Below are positions 18,026-28,000 of a stretch of 64,000 nt of DNA, piece by piece. The stretch lies in contig JAHJCT010000027.1 in assembly GCA_018812715.1 (NCBI GenBank), positions 1 through 64,000 of the forward strand, read 5' to 3'. The translations under genes were made by a program, and so were the position numbers. The DNA is from Microcaldota archaeon (GTDB lineage: Archaea; Micrarchaeota; Micrarchaeia; Anstonellales; Bilamarchaeaceae). How positions within the stretch are numbered: the first letter of the stretch is position 1; each line of letters begins with the position of its first letter. The notes under the pieces were generated by a model. That model worked only from the letters and a program-made list of their open reading frames with translations. It made no database searches and had not been told where the DNA came from.

Positions 18026-18168
18026 TAAACCACCATTGCATGGAGTATTTTTTCTCGTCACATTTCTTTGATACATTCCGTTTTTAAATCTGAGTAAGCC
18101 TTGCATCTCCACTTAGTTTTTAAATATTTACTTCATTTAGTTTCCTGGTCAAATTTTAAGGTGAATTG

Positions 18169-20157
18169 ATGGATGTTATTCAATTAGCTTTAGGCGCTGG
18201 TATACTGACGTTATTATACGCATTATACCTTGTCTTTAGGGTGATAAAATCGCCTGCTGGAGACACTAAAATGCAGGATATATCAAAGGCAATTCAGGAA
18301 GGTGCTAATGCATTTCTTTTCAGGCAATACAAAACATTGGCGCCCATCGTAGTAATACTAGCTATTATAATCGGCTACGGCGTCAATGTACCAACTGCAA
18401 TAGCATTCTTTGCTGGTGTGCTATCATCTGCTCTTGCCGGTTATATTGGCATGCAAATTTCTGTTCGCACTAATGTTCGCGTAGCAGAAGCAGCAAAGAA
18501 AGGACTTAAACCTGCGCTGGATCTTTCTTTTAAGGGAGGTGCAGTGACTGGAATGGCATTGGCTGGACTTGGTCTCTTGGGTGTATCTATATTGTATGTG
18601 TATTACGGTGACCTTGCACCTTTGATAGGTTATGGTTTTGGTGCTTCTTTGATTTCTCTCTTCGCTCGTGTTGGTGGCGGCATTTACACAAAAGCTGCTG
18701 ACGTTGGTGCTGATCTTGTCGGCAAAGTAGAGAAGGGAATACCAGAAGATGATCCACGAAACCCTGCAGTAATTGCAGATAACGTTGGTGATAATGTTGG
18801 TGATTGCGCTGGTATGGCAGCAGACGTTTTCGAATCGTTTGTCGTAACAGTGATAGCAGCCATGCTTCTTGGCCTTACTCTCTCTGCAACTGTTTTTGTA
18901 GAGATTCCATTGGCTATAGCAGCTATTGGTACAATCTCAGGTGTCATAGGTTCCTTTTTCGTTGGAATAGGGCCTGTGAAAAAGATTATGTCTGCTTTTT
19001 ACAGAGCATTACTAGTCAGTGTTATCATCATGGTGATAGGCACATATGTATATCTTACTGGCTTATCAAATCTCGATATTCCAGCAACGTCGCTTTTCAC
19101 TGCTGTAATCATGGGAGTAGTAACTACGTTGTTACTTTTCATGATATCAGAGTACTATACTTCAACAGAACACAAACTTGTTCGTGAAGTGGCCAAATCA
19201 TCACAAACAGGTGCAGCTACAAATCTCATATCCGGACTTGCAATTGGTATGGAATCAACAGCACTTCCTGTGTTGCTGATTACTGCCGCCATTGTAATTT
19301 CGTTTAAGGTGGCTGGGTTATATGGCGTAGGTCTTGCAGCAGCTGCAATGCTTTCCCTTAGTGGAATTGTGATTGCAATTGATAGTTATGGTCCAATTAC
19401 TGATAACGCCGGCGGCATAGCTGAAATGTCAGGTCTTCCTGCTAAAGTCAGAAAAGTTACTGATGCATTAGATGCTGTTGGAAATACTACAAAAGCAACT
19501 ACGAAATGTTATGCTATAGGAGGTGCTGCATTAGGTGCACTAGCGCTTTTTGTTGCATATGCAGAAGCAACACATCTAACTATCATCAATCTTCTTGATA
19601 CGCCTGTAGTAATTGGGCTCTTTATAGGAGCACTCTTGCCGTTCGTATTTTCTAGTCTTCTTATGCTGGCTGTTGGAAGAGCAGCATTTGAAATAGTAGA
19701 GGAAGTAAGAAGGCAGTTCAGAGAAATAAAAGGTCTTATGGCAGGAACAGGGCGAGCAGATTATGCAAAGTGTGTTGATATCTCCACTGCTACGGCGCTT
19801 AAGGAGCTTGCTTTGCCAGGCGCATTAGCTGTCCTTACACCACTTGCGGTTGGTTTCCTCTTTGGTCCAGCAGCACTAGGTGGTCTTCTTGCCGGCGTAA
19901 TAGCGAGCGGCCTTATGCTTGCTTTAACCATGACAACTGCTGGAGCCATCTGGGATAATGCCAAGAAATACATAGAAGAAGGCAATCTTGGGGGCAAAGG
20001 AGGGGAAACCCATAAAGCAGCAGTTGTTGGTGACACAGTAGGAGATCCGCTCAAGGACACTGCAGGTCCGGCACTAAACGCCCTGATAAAGGTAGTAAAT
20101 ACAGTTTCACTTGTATTTGCAAGCATAATCGTTGCCCAAAGCATTAGCGTTATCTAA
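18169..20157 (+). CDS. hppA: membrane-bound pyrophosphatase, K+-independent H+-pump type
   Basis: 662 residues with about 16 transmembrane segments. The substrate-binding loop is intact (DVGADLVGKVEKGIPEDDPR, then DNVGDNVGDCAGMAADVFES), as are the second DNAGGIAEM motif and the C-terminal DNAKKYIEEG / DTVGDPLKDTAGPA region. The GNTTKATTK segment carries Lys and Thr at the two positions that in this family distinguish K+-independent proton pumps from K+-dependent enzymes (Ala and Gly there). PPi hydrolysis would energise the membrane. The ATG at 18169 was preferred to the adjacent TTG at 18166; AAGGTG lies 6 bp before it. Confidence 0.95.
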   Translation: MDVIQLALGAGILTLLYALYLVFRVIKSPAGDTKMQDISKAIQEGANAFLFRQYKTLAPIVVILAIIIGYGVNVPTAIAFFAGVLSSALAGYIGMQISVRTNVRVAEAAKKGLKPALDLSFKGGAVTGMALAGLGLLGVSILYVYYGDLAPLIGYGFGASLISLFARVGGGIYTKAADVGADLVGKVEKGIPEDDPRNPAVIADNVGDNVGDCAGMAADVFESFVVTVIAAMLLGLTLSATVFVEIPLAIAAIGTISGVIGSFFVGIGPVKKIMSAFYRALLVSVIIMVIGTYVYLTGLSNLDIPATSLFTAVIMGVVTTLLLFMISEYYTSTEHKLVREVAKSSQTGAATNLISGLAIGMESTALPVLLITAAIVISFKVAGLYGVGLAAAAMLSLSGIVIAIDSYGPITDNAGGIAEMSGLPAKVRKVTDALDAVGNTTKATTKCYAIGGAALGALALFVAYAEATHLTIINLLDTPVVIGLFIGALLPFVFSSLLMLAVGRAAFEIVEEVRRQFREIKGLMAGTGRADYAKCVDISTATALKELALPGALAVLTPLAVGFLFGPAALGGLLAGVIASGLMLALTMTTAGAIWDNAKKYIEEGNLGGKGGETHKAAVVGDTVGDPLKDTAGPALNALIKVVNTVSLVFASIIVAQSISVI

Positions 20158-20184
20158 TTATTTCCTTTCTTTCTTATTCTTTTC

Positions 20185-21444
20185 ATGTGTTATGCTATTC
20201 CTGGTAAAGTAGTTTCTGTAGATAACAAAACAGTTACTGTAGACTATTTTGGAGAATTAAGAAAAGCACACATTATTGATACCATGGTCCAGCCAAGAGA
20301 ATATGTTTATGCTCAAGGCGGCATTGTTGTAGGTAAAATATCAGAAAATGAAGCACTCCCAATTCTTGAAACATGGAAAGATCATTTTTTTGAGCTTAAG
20401 AAAATCGATGCTGGACTATCAATCTTAGATAAAGTCTCCTTTCCTATCCTAAAAAAAGTTGAAACATTGACTAAAAATGAAATGCTTACACTTCTTGCTG
20501 TTGAAGATAAAAGCGAATTAGATTCGTTTTATCACACAGCAAACAAAATCCGAAAAGAAAGATTAGATAATGCATGTTGTGTGCATGGAATATTGGAATT
20601 CTCTAATTATTGCAGTAACAACTGTCTTTATTGCGGCATTAACTGCAGTAATAAATCCATAGAACGCTATCGCATGAGCGAAAAAGAAATTTTAGATGCT
20701 GTTGATTATGCAGTACAACTTGGTTTCAAAGCACTTGTTCTTCAATCTGGTGAAGATTTGTATTACACAGATGGCATGCTCGTCAATATTGTGAAAAAAA
20801 TACGTAAAAAGCATGGAATTCTACTTTTCATGAGTATTGGAGAACGCAGTAAAGATTCTTACAAAAAACTATATGAAGCAGGAGCCTATGGTGCACTTTT
20901 ACGTTTTGAAACAGGGAACTCTAAACTCTATACCCATTTGCGGCCAGGCAAAAAGCTCGAAGATAGATTGCAGCTGATATGCGAATTGAATAACATTGGA
21001 TTTGTAATAGCTACCGGTTTTCTCATTGGCCTTCCAAATCAAACTAAAAAAGATATAATCAATGATATTTTGCTTACCAAATCCTTGCAACCTGACATGT
21101 ATTCATTTGGCCCGTTAATTCCGCACCCAGCAACTCCATTAACCTCGGTCCCAAAACCGACTTTGGACGACATACTTAAAGTCATTGCACTAACTCGAAT
21201 TGTTGATCCTGAAGCAAAAATATTAGTTACAACTGCTCTTGAAACACTTAGTTTTGATGCAAAAGAAAAAGGTTTGATGGCGGGTGGAAATTCTTTAATG
21301 ATAAATATAACTCCGCAGAAATTCAAAAAATCATATGATCTTTATCCGGGCAAAGTGATTGACGAGCCTTTGGAGGAAACCGTCAAAAAGACAGTGGGCC
21401 TATTACATTCACTAGGCCGAGCACCAACAGATCTTGGGGTATGA
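20185..21444 (+). CDS. hydE: HypC-HydE fusion, [FeFe]-hydrogenase maturation
   Basis: 419 residues in two parts. Residues 1 to about 75 are a HypC/HupF-type domain: MCYAIPGKVVSVDNKTVTVD, with Cys2, which in HypC carries the Fe(CN)2CO unit during [NiFe]-hydrogenase maturation. From residue about 100 follows a HydE-type radical SAM enzyme: the CSNNCLYC (CX3CX2C) cluster site, the IERYRMSEKEI segment, LQSGEDL, LRFETGNSKLY and IATGFLIGLP. HydE helps build the dithiolate bridge of the H-cluster. The stop overlaps hydG by ATGA. No other reading frame start separates the two domains. BioB or PylB are less likely given the strong HydE segments. Confidence 0.88.
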   Translation: MCYAIPGKVVSVDNKTVTVDYFGELRKAHIIDTMVQPREYVYAQGGIVVGKISENEALPILETWKDHFFELKKIDAGLSILDKVSFPILKKVETLTKNEMLTLLAVEDKSELDSFYHTANKIRKERLDNACCVHGILEFSNYCSNNCLYCGINCSNKSIERYRMSEKEILDAVDYAVQLGFKALVLQSGEDLYYTDGMLVNIVKKIRKKHGILLFMSIGERSKDSYKKLYEAGAYGALLRFETGNSKLYTHLRPGKKLEDRLQLICELNNIGFVIATGFLIGLPNQTKKDIINDILLTKSLQPDMYSFGPLIPHPATPLTSVPKPTLDDILKVIALTRIVDPEAKILVTTALETLSFDAKEKGLMAGGNSLMINITPQKFKKSYDLYPGKVIDEPLEETVKKTVGLLHSLGRAPTDLGV

Positions 21445-22799
21445 AAATGATTGATGAAAAAAAAATAAACGATATTTTGAACTCTACTTCTGCTCCAGAT
21501 GATAAAAGATTGGATGAGATCCTTGCTAAAGCATTGCAGAAAAAAGGAATTTCCATTGAAGAAACCGCAGAACTTCTCCATGTTTCAGGCAACCAATTAC
21601 ATGCAGTTTTCCGTACTGCATGGAAAGTAAAACATGAAATCTATGGAAATCGTCTCGTTCTTTTTGCTCCTCTCTATCTCTCAGATTTCTGTATAAATGA
21701 TTGTGAGTATTGTGGATTCCATTGCAGAAACAAAGAACTCAAACGACAGCGTTTATCAATGGAAGAAATACGAAAAGAAACAGAATTGATAATCAAAATG
21801 GGGCATAAGCGCATTCTTGTTGAATCTGGTGAACATCCAGATAACTCAGTTGATTATGTTTGTGATGCAATTAGAACTATTTATGATACAAAAATAGAGA
21901 ATGGAGAAATCAGAAGAGTAAATGTGAATATAGCCGCTACAACAGTTGAAAATTATAAAAAATTAAAAGAAATTGGGATAGGCACATATCAGCTATTCCA
22001 GGAAACATATCACAAGAAAACATATGAAAAATTACATAAAGGGCCAAAGTCTGATTATCATAGACAAATCACTGCACATGAACGCGCTTTTGAAGCTGGA
22101 ATAGATGACTATGGAATAGGTGTTCTTTTTGGTTTATATGATTACAAATTTGAAGTTCTAGCCCTTCTCTCACACGCAAGATATATGGAAGAAAAATATG
22201 GTGTTGGTCCACACACTATTTCTGTTCCAAGATTCAAGAATGCGCCATCTGTATTCTACAATCCAGAGTTTCCTGTTTCAGATTCTGATTTTCTGAAACT
22301 GATAGCAGTAATTCGTTTATCTGTTCCTTACACTGGCATGATTATTTCAACAAGAGAATCGCCAGAAATAAGAAAAAAAGCATTTGAATTAGGCATTTCT
22401 CAAACGTCGGCTGCTTCAAAAACATCTCCTGGTGGCTATTCTACAAAAGAGAATGTACAGTTCCAGCTGTCTGATCATCGACCAGTTGATGAAGTTTTGA
22501 GAGATATGTGCAACCAAGAAATGCTACCAAGTTTTTGTACTGCATGCTATCGCAGCAAAAGAACAGGAGAAACATTCATGAAACTTGCAAAAGCAGGCAA
22601 TATCCATTTCTTATGTCATCCAAATGCAATTCTAACTTTCAAGGAATATCTAGAAGATTATACCTCAGAAGAAATGAAGAAAATAGGCGAAGAAACTATT
22701 CTAAAAGAACTTGAAAAAATAGAAGATGAAAAAAGAAGAAAAGAAACAAAGAACAGACTAAAAAGAATTGAAAAAGGAGAAAGAGATCTATTTTTTTAA
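21441..22799 (+). CDS. hydG: HydG, radical SAM tyrosine lyase of [FeFe]-hydrogenase maturation
   Basis: 452 residues. The radical SAM site is CINDCEYC near residue 84, in the context LVLFAPLYLSDFC typical of HydG/ThiH. Further conserved blocks are VNVNIAATTVENYKKL, TYQLFQETYHKKTYEKLH, GIDDYGIGVLFGLYDYKFEV and GPHTISVPRF. The C-terminal auxiliary [4Fe-4S] motif of HydG is present exactly as CX2CX22C (CTACYRSKRTGETF... then Cys before HPNA), which excludes ThiH. The enzyme cleaves tyrosine to supply CO and CN- for the H-cluster. It is translationally coupled to hydE. HydF and the hydrogenase HydA are not in this window. Confidence 0.95.
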   Translation: MKMIDEKKINDILNSTSAPDDKRLDEILAKALQKKGISIEETAELLHVSGNQLHAVFRTAWKVKHEIYGNRLVLFAPLYLSDFCINDCEYCGFHCRNKELKRQRLSMEEIRKETELIIKMGHKRILVESGEHPDNSVDYVCDAIRTIYDTKIENGEIRRVNVNIAATTVENYKKLKEIGIGTYQLFQETYHKKTYEKLHKGPKSDYHRQITAHERAFEAGIDDYGIGVLFGLYDYKFEVLALLSHARYMEEKYGVGPHTISVPRFKNAPSVFYNPEFPVSDSDFLKLIAVIRLSVPYTGMIISTRESPEIRKKAFELGISQTSAASKTSPGGYSTKENVQFQLSDHRPVDEVLRDMCNQEMLPSFCTACYRSKRTGETFMKLAKAGNIHFLCHPNAILTFKEYLEDYTSEEMKKIGEETILKELEKIEDEKRRKETKNRLKRIEKGERDLFF

Positions 22800-22820
22800 T
22801 TTTATATCTAACTTGATAGC

Positions 22821-23783
22821 ATGGGAGATGACGAACCACGGCGCATAGTCCTGGAATCAGTTACAATTGAAGCAAGTATTATTCCTAATATGGTGGCAAT
22901 TGAAGGAAGGGTTTTGTTCTTTGCAGATGCCGAATTTAATGCTGGCGAAGAGATCACCGGCACAAATAGAGTAGCAACCCGAATCCGTGAAATTGTTAGA
23001 CCGGGAGATAATATTGTTTTTCTTGGAGATATATTTGATCTTCCAAATGGATCAAGAGATGAAACAAGAATACGACAAGCGTGGGATGCTCTTCTTCCTT
23101 TTCTACAAGAACTTGAAGCCAGTGGCGTAAATGTATTTCTTATTCTTGGAAATCATGATGGTACACACTCTGTAGCTTCAGACGTTGTTGGTGATTATTT
23201 TGGGGAACTCTATGGAACTCCTGGGGAACTTCCAGCTAATTTTACTCTCATTGATGGTAATGGCGCTCTAATTTGCATGTCTGGAAGAAATGTTGATAGG
23301 CTTGATGCAGAGTACCTAAGAAATGAACTAGAAACACTAGAATCAATGGGCATAACCCATGTAACAATTGCCAGCCATTTCCCATTAGACAGTATTGCTG
23401 GGTTGCAACCAAACAGTGGAAGAATACGAAGTACTATTGTTAGTGAAGATGGTCTACTTCAAATTCTTCAAAACTTTCAAAATACATTAGATATAACTGT
23501 AGTTAGTGGCCACCAACATGTTCCATACATTGGAAGGTATACTGGCTCAGGGCTAAATAGTTTATTGGCAATTATGGTCCCATCAATCAAACGTGCGTAT
23601 TACTATTGGGGGGATTCGCAACGTACTGAAACTGGCCATGTGGTTCTCGATTCATTAGAAAGAAATCAACACCCAACTCTTGTTGGTGTAACAAATACTC
23701 CAAGTTCTATTCCAGCAGAAAATGGGCAATTAATATCTATCACTACAAGAGCGGAGAGAAGCAAACCCCAACTTGTGAGGTAA
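22821..23783 (+). CDS. calcineurin-like metallophosphoesterase
   Basis: 320 residues. Ordered metallophosphoesterase motifs are visible: FFADAEF (first metal ligand Asp; the usual DxH histidine is Glu here), FLGDIFD (GDxxD), ILGNHDG (GNHD), ASHFP and SGHQHV (GHxH). The spacing fits a UDP-2,3-diacylglucosamine-hydrolase or generic phosphatase fold. No signal peptide or membrane segment. Two lysines against about 20 arginines is far from the genome norm. A box TTTTATATC about 23 bp upstream suggests its own leaderless promoter rather than strict co-transcription with hydG. Confidence 0.78.
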   Translation: MGDDEPRRIVLESVTIEASIIPNMVAIEGRVLFFADAEFNAGEEITGTNRVATRIREIVRPGDNIVFLGDIFDLPNGSRDETRIRQAWDALLPFLQELEASGVNVFLILGNHDGTHSVASDVVGDYFGELYGTPGELPANFTLIDGNGALICMSGRNVDRLDAEYLRNELETLESMGITHVTIASHFPLDSIAGLQPNSGRIRSTIVSEDGLLQILQNFQNTLDITVVSGHQHVPYIGRYTGSGLNSLLAIMVPSIKRAYYYWGDSQRTETGHVVLDSLERNQHPTLVGVTNTPSSIPAENGQLISITTRAERSKPQLVR

Positions 23784-23852
23784 TTATCTTCTCTCACCAT
23801 ATGCCTCAGAAGGACTAGAAAAGAATAAACAAAATAGAAAAAGAGGCACTTT

Positions 23853-25094
23853 CTAGCGAATTCTTACTCCTCCCTCGAGCTCAGACGGATTAATTCCACC
23901 TTCAGTCCATATTTGAAGTAAGACATATGAACTTTGATTCTCTTGTGTCCAGCCAGCTCCAATTACTTTTAGAAATACTGTTCTACCAGAATCGCTATGG
24001 ATTTCTTGTTCCATGAAATCTCCATCGTCTATCATTTCTTCTTCAGCTCCAGTAAGATGCATTATCATCGTATGGAGTACACCAGTGTTATACACTATCA
24101 GATTTGGTGTCATACCTATACCTGATGAATGTGTGAAGGTATATCCATCGCATAAGCTAATACTTCTATCTCCCCCTTCAAGATCTTTACATATTTCTGC
24201 ACTTTCATATTCAGAACTGTCGATACATGCACCATCAAGACACTTTGTGCCAGCCGGGCATTCTGTCATATTGCTAGCAGCAATCCCTCCACCTGTGACT
24301 GGACAATATTTTTTTACTACTTCATTTTCTGATCTGCAATGGTCATCCCACCTAACAAGATAATGTCCTTCTGCATATGTACCTTTTGTATATATGACAT
24401 AGGTAGCTGTTTCAGGATCTCTAACATCTCCGAATTCCCAACATCCTGTTTCACTAATTGGTTCAAATTCCAATTCTTCAGTTTCATTTTCTTCGGTCAC
24501 TTGTTCAAGAATTTCCTCTTCTGGCTCAGTAGGTTCTTCCTCAGTTTCATTAATTTCTTCTTTATATTCACAGTCAATTGTATCAAGAACTTCTTCATAT
24601 TTATTCCAATTACTCTCAAATTCTTCAGGTTGTGCTGCTACGTCTATGCCAAACAATGTGTTATTGCAGGATATAACAAATATTTTTCCTATTTGATCAA
24701 AGTTATCATCACTTGCATCTACTAGGTACTCTCCTTCAAATGCGGGTATTCCATTGAGCTCAGACTCCTTCATTGTTGGTTTTTCAAATGTACCACCCAT
24801 TGCAATGTATATTGCTTTGCTTCCCAATGTCTCATCAGCAATTTCATCTGGCGATAATGCAGGACCATCAAAAATTCTTATTCTTATTCGGCCCATGCCA
24901 TCTTCTGATTTACAAGTGATGTTCTCATTATCTACATGCCACTCCTTTTGTTCGCTTTCCCAAGTGGCAGGACATGTGAATCTGAAACCCTTGATATTAT
25001 ACTCTTTAGACTCCGCGTTAAGAATTTTCTCTTCCCCTCCTAAACATCCAAAAATCAAAATTCCAAAAACAATTATTAATGCAAAATATTTCAT
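23853..25094 (-). CDS. secreted lipoprotein with acidic linker
   Basis: 413 residues. The N-terminus (MKYFALIIVFGILIFGCLGG) is a lipoprotein signal with Cys17 as the likely lipidated residue. Residues about 30-180 form one globular domain, followed by a Glu/Thr-rich acidic linker near 185-225, a six-cysteine region (CRSENEVVKKYC, CPAGTKCLDGACI) and a C-terminal beta-rich domain with several His/Met (TMIMHLTGAEEEM). No family was recognised. Its ATG overlaps the stop of the membrane AAA+ gene, so the two are translated as a unit. The lipoprotein would face outward while the ATPase acts inside. Confidence 0.65.
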   Translation of the reverse strand: MKYFALIIVFGILIFGCLGGEEKILNAESKEYNIKGFRFTCPATWESEQKEWHVDNENITCKSEDGMGRIRIRIFDGPALSPDEIADETLGSKAIYIAMGGTFEKPTMKESELNGIPAFEGEYLVDASDDNFDQIGKIFVISCNNTLFGIDVAAQPEEFESNWNKYEEVLDTIDCEYKEEINETEEEPTEPEEEILEQVTEENETEELEFEPISETGCWEFGDVRDPETATYVIYTKGTYAEGHYLVRWDDHCRSENEVVKKYCPVTGGGIAASNMTECPAGTKCLDGACIDSSEYESAEICKDLEGGDRSISLCDGYTFTHSSGIGMTPNLIVYNTGVLHTMIMHLTGAEEEMIDDGDFMEQEIHSDSGRTVFLKVIGAGWTQENQSSYVLLQIWTEGGINPSELEGGVRIR

Positions 25095-28000
25095 CTTCTC
25101 TCACCATATGCTTCAAGGAATCTCTTGTACTCCTGAAGTAATTCATTTGTAATCGATGGTCTTCTTCTTTTTATTATATCCGCCAGCAGCTGTGTTGTGA
25201 CTTGTATTGGTTTTCCTTCAAGTTTTGATCTAAGGGCATCCATCTTAGCGCTTTGGCATATTGCCCCTATATCAGCACCACTGAATCCTGGCGTTATCTT
25301 AGCCAGTGCTGCCAAATCCACATTTTCTGCAAATTTCCCCAAATGTATCTTAAAGATTTCTGCTCTTCCTTTTTCATCTGGGGGCGGAATATAAAAAATC
25401 TTGTCAAATCTTCCAGGACGCATAATCGCAGCATCCATAAGTTGTGGTTTGTTGGTGGCTGCTATAACTACTACTCCTTTTTGACTTGATGTTCCATCCA
25501 TCTCAGTAAGGAACTGGCCGATTATTTCTGCTGATCCACCAGAACCTCTTCCTGGTGCAAATGTTTCTATTTCATCAACAAAAATTATTCCAGGTGGATT
25601 TTCTCTTGCCCTATTAAATGTTTCCTTAATTACAGTAACTGCTTGTGTGTACCCCTTTTTCATGGCCTCTGCTGCACTTAATGCCTGGAATGATGCATTG
25701 AGTTCATTTGCGGCAGCACGTACAATAAGGGTTTTACCAGTACCTGGTGGCCCAAATAACAGAATTCCTTTACTTGGCTTTACTTTGAAGTTTTTCATTT
25801 CTTCTTCATGAAGCAATGGCAGTTCTATTGCCTCAAGAAGTGCTCGTTTTACATCATCTAGTCCTGCAACATCTTCCCATTTGATTGCACTTTCTTTTCT
25901 CCTTTCTTCTTCTTTTCGTTCTGTTGCACCACTAACACGGCGTTCAAAATCAAGTCTGAATTGTTCGTACATATCAAGTTGAGAAAGACCAGTACTTGGT
26001 TTTATATTTTCAAGAGTTCTAAGGATGTGGTTCATACCAATTGGAACAACTACACCTTTTTTTACTGCTTCTTCTGCAGCAAGTCTTTTTGCTTCTGTTA
26101 TAACGTTTTTCAAATCAGCTCCAGAGAATCTATCTGTTTTCTTTATGATTGTAGCAAAGTCGAGGTCATCTGCTAATGGAAGTCCCTTTGCATGCACTTT
26201 GAGTATTGCCTCTCTTGCTTCTGGATCAGGAAGATGCATATAAATTATTTTGTCTAGTCTTCCAGGTCTAAGAATTGCAGGATCAAGTTCATTGGGCAGG
26301 TTAGTTGCGCCTACAACCATAACTGTAGCCTTTGTTTTGCTTGCACCATCTATCTGCTGTAACAGTTCACTAAGTACCCTTGGTCCTACCTGGTCAAGAC
26401 CACCAGCAGTTCTTTTCTTTGCTACCCCATCTATTTCATCAAAGAAAAGCACTGTAGGCGCATTCTTTCTTGCATTATCAAATACCTCAGCTACATTTTT
26501 TTCACTATTATGGGCAAATATACCTCCAAAACCAGCAACAAAATTCTGACATGGTTTTACTGAAATATCATACACAAATTTCTCATTATTAACTCGTTTT
26601 ACCTCTTCTACACGATCAAAGTATATATCGTTCTCAATTTCTTCTAATCCTGCATCTTCCAGGACATCTCTGCCGATGCTGTCTGAATGATTCCATTTTG
26701 GGAGCTGCTGTTCAATAATTGTCTTAAGCCTTCCTGTAATTGGAATCTGTTCATTTCTAAACCAACCGACTCTGCTGATTGAATTTTCTAATCTTTTCAT
26801 TCTTTCTGCATCAAGAAATCCTATTTCTTTAAAGTTGGTTAACTGTTTGCCTCCCATCATGCAGATTCTATATGAATTAGTTCCATTCCATTCTTTTTTT
26901 CTATAAACTTTAGCTACTATCCCAAAATACAACAACATATAAAGAATCTGATCTGTCAACCCTCTGCTCGTAGTGGATCCTTCTACTGTTGCCACCCCTC
27001 TTTGATTTTCATATATTGTTCCATCGCCACTAAAGTATCCTCTAAGTAAAGCCTTCATATTCTCTCTGTTGAAATTAAATGCAATCTTCGGTATCTTCTT
27101 TCTTTTTGCTCCACTTTCCAGACCAAGCACATCTCTAAACAATACATATAATGGCCTTGAACCAATGTATACATCCCTTCCTTTGCTGTTTTTCTTCTTG
27201 TATAAAGTTACTTTACCAAATAATGTTCTGCATAATTTAGCAATTTTTTTAATTTCCTTATCCGAAACACTAATTCTTATTGTATCTTTTCGATTATAAC
27301 TGCCTTCAGCGATCCATAATCCAATGAATGTTGCAAGTTTCTCATCGATTTTCATTACTCCTGGCAATGTTTTACTTCCAGCCCCAATCAAAATTTTCTC
27401 TTTATCAATTTGTATTCCACTCACTTGCATGAGCCGAAGGAATCGACTAACTCTCACACCAACGTCGTCATTTATTACCTGGTCAATGTAATGCTCTCTA
27501 TTATACCTAAGGACCTTTGCAACTTTTTTTCTTCCAAGTTTTGTTACTGCTTTGTTTAGATATCTAGCAGCATTCTTCACAAAGAGTCCATGATCATCCT
27601 TTTCTAATGCTGATATGAAATCTATTTCATTAGTTGGTTTGTAGACAAACTGTATTCTATTAGGAATTGCAATGTATGAAGATTTTGGTATGAGTTTTGA
27701 TGTCGGGATACTTTCTATTTTTGTTCCATTAAGTGTAAATAAGGAATGATAATCTGTTACGCGAATTCTTCTTCCAGTTCTTGTTCTAATCTCATAAATT
27801 GGTGAAGTACACCTATGTTTTATCCAATCCCCGATATTAGCGAAAACTGCTTTTCCATAAATGTCAAAACTTAGAACTTTCACTCTTTGTTTTTCTTCTA
27901 CAATCTTTTCTATTTCAACAAATTTTATTTTTCCTTTTTCATCTTTTACTATTAGTTTCTCATTACCGGGAAGAGATTCACCATACCATTGAGATAAAAT

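Noticed and set aside
21441-22799. ThiH or 7,8-didemethyl-8-hydroxy-5-deazariboflavin synthase instead of HydG
   Set aside because: The C-terminal CX2CX22C auxiliary cluster motif and the HydG-specific internal blocks are present.
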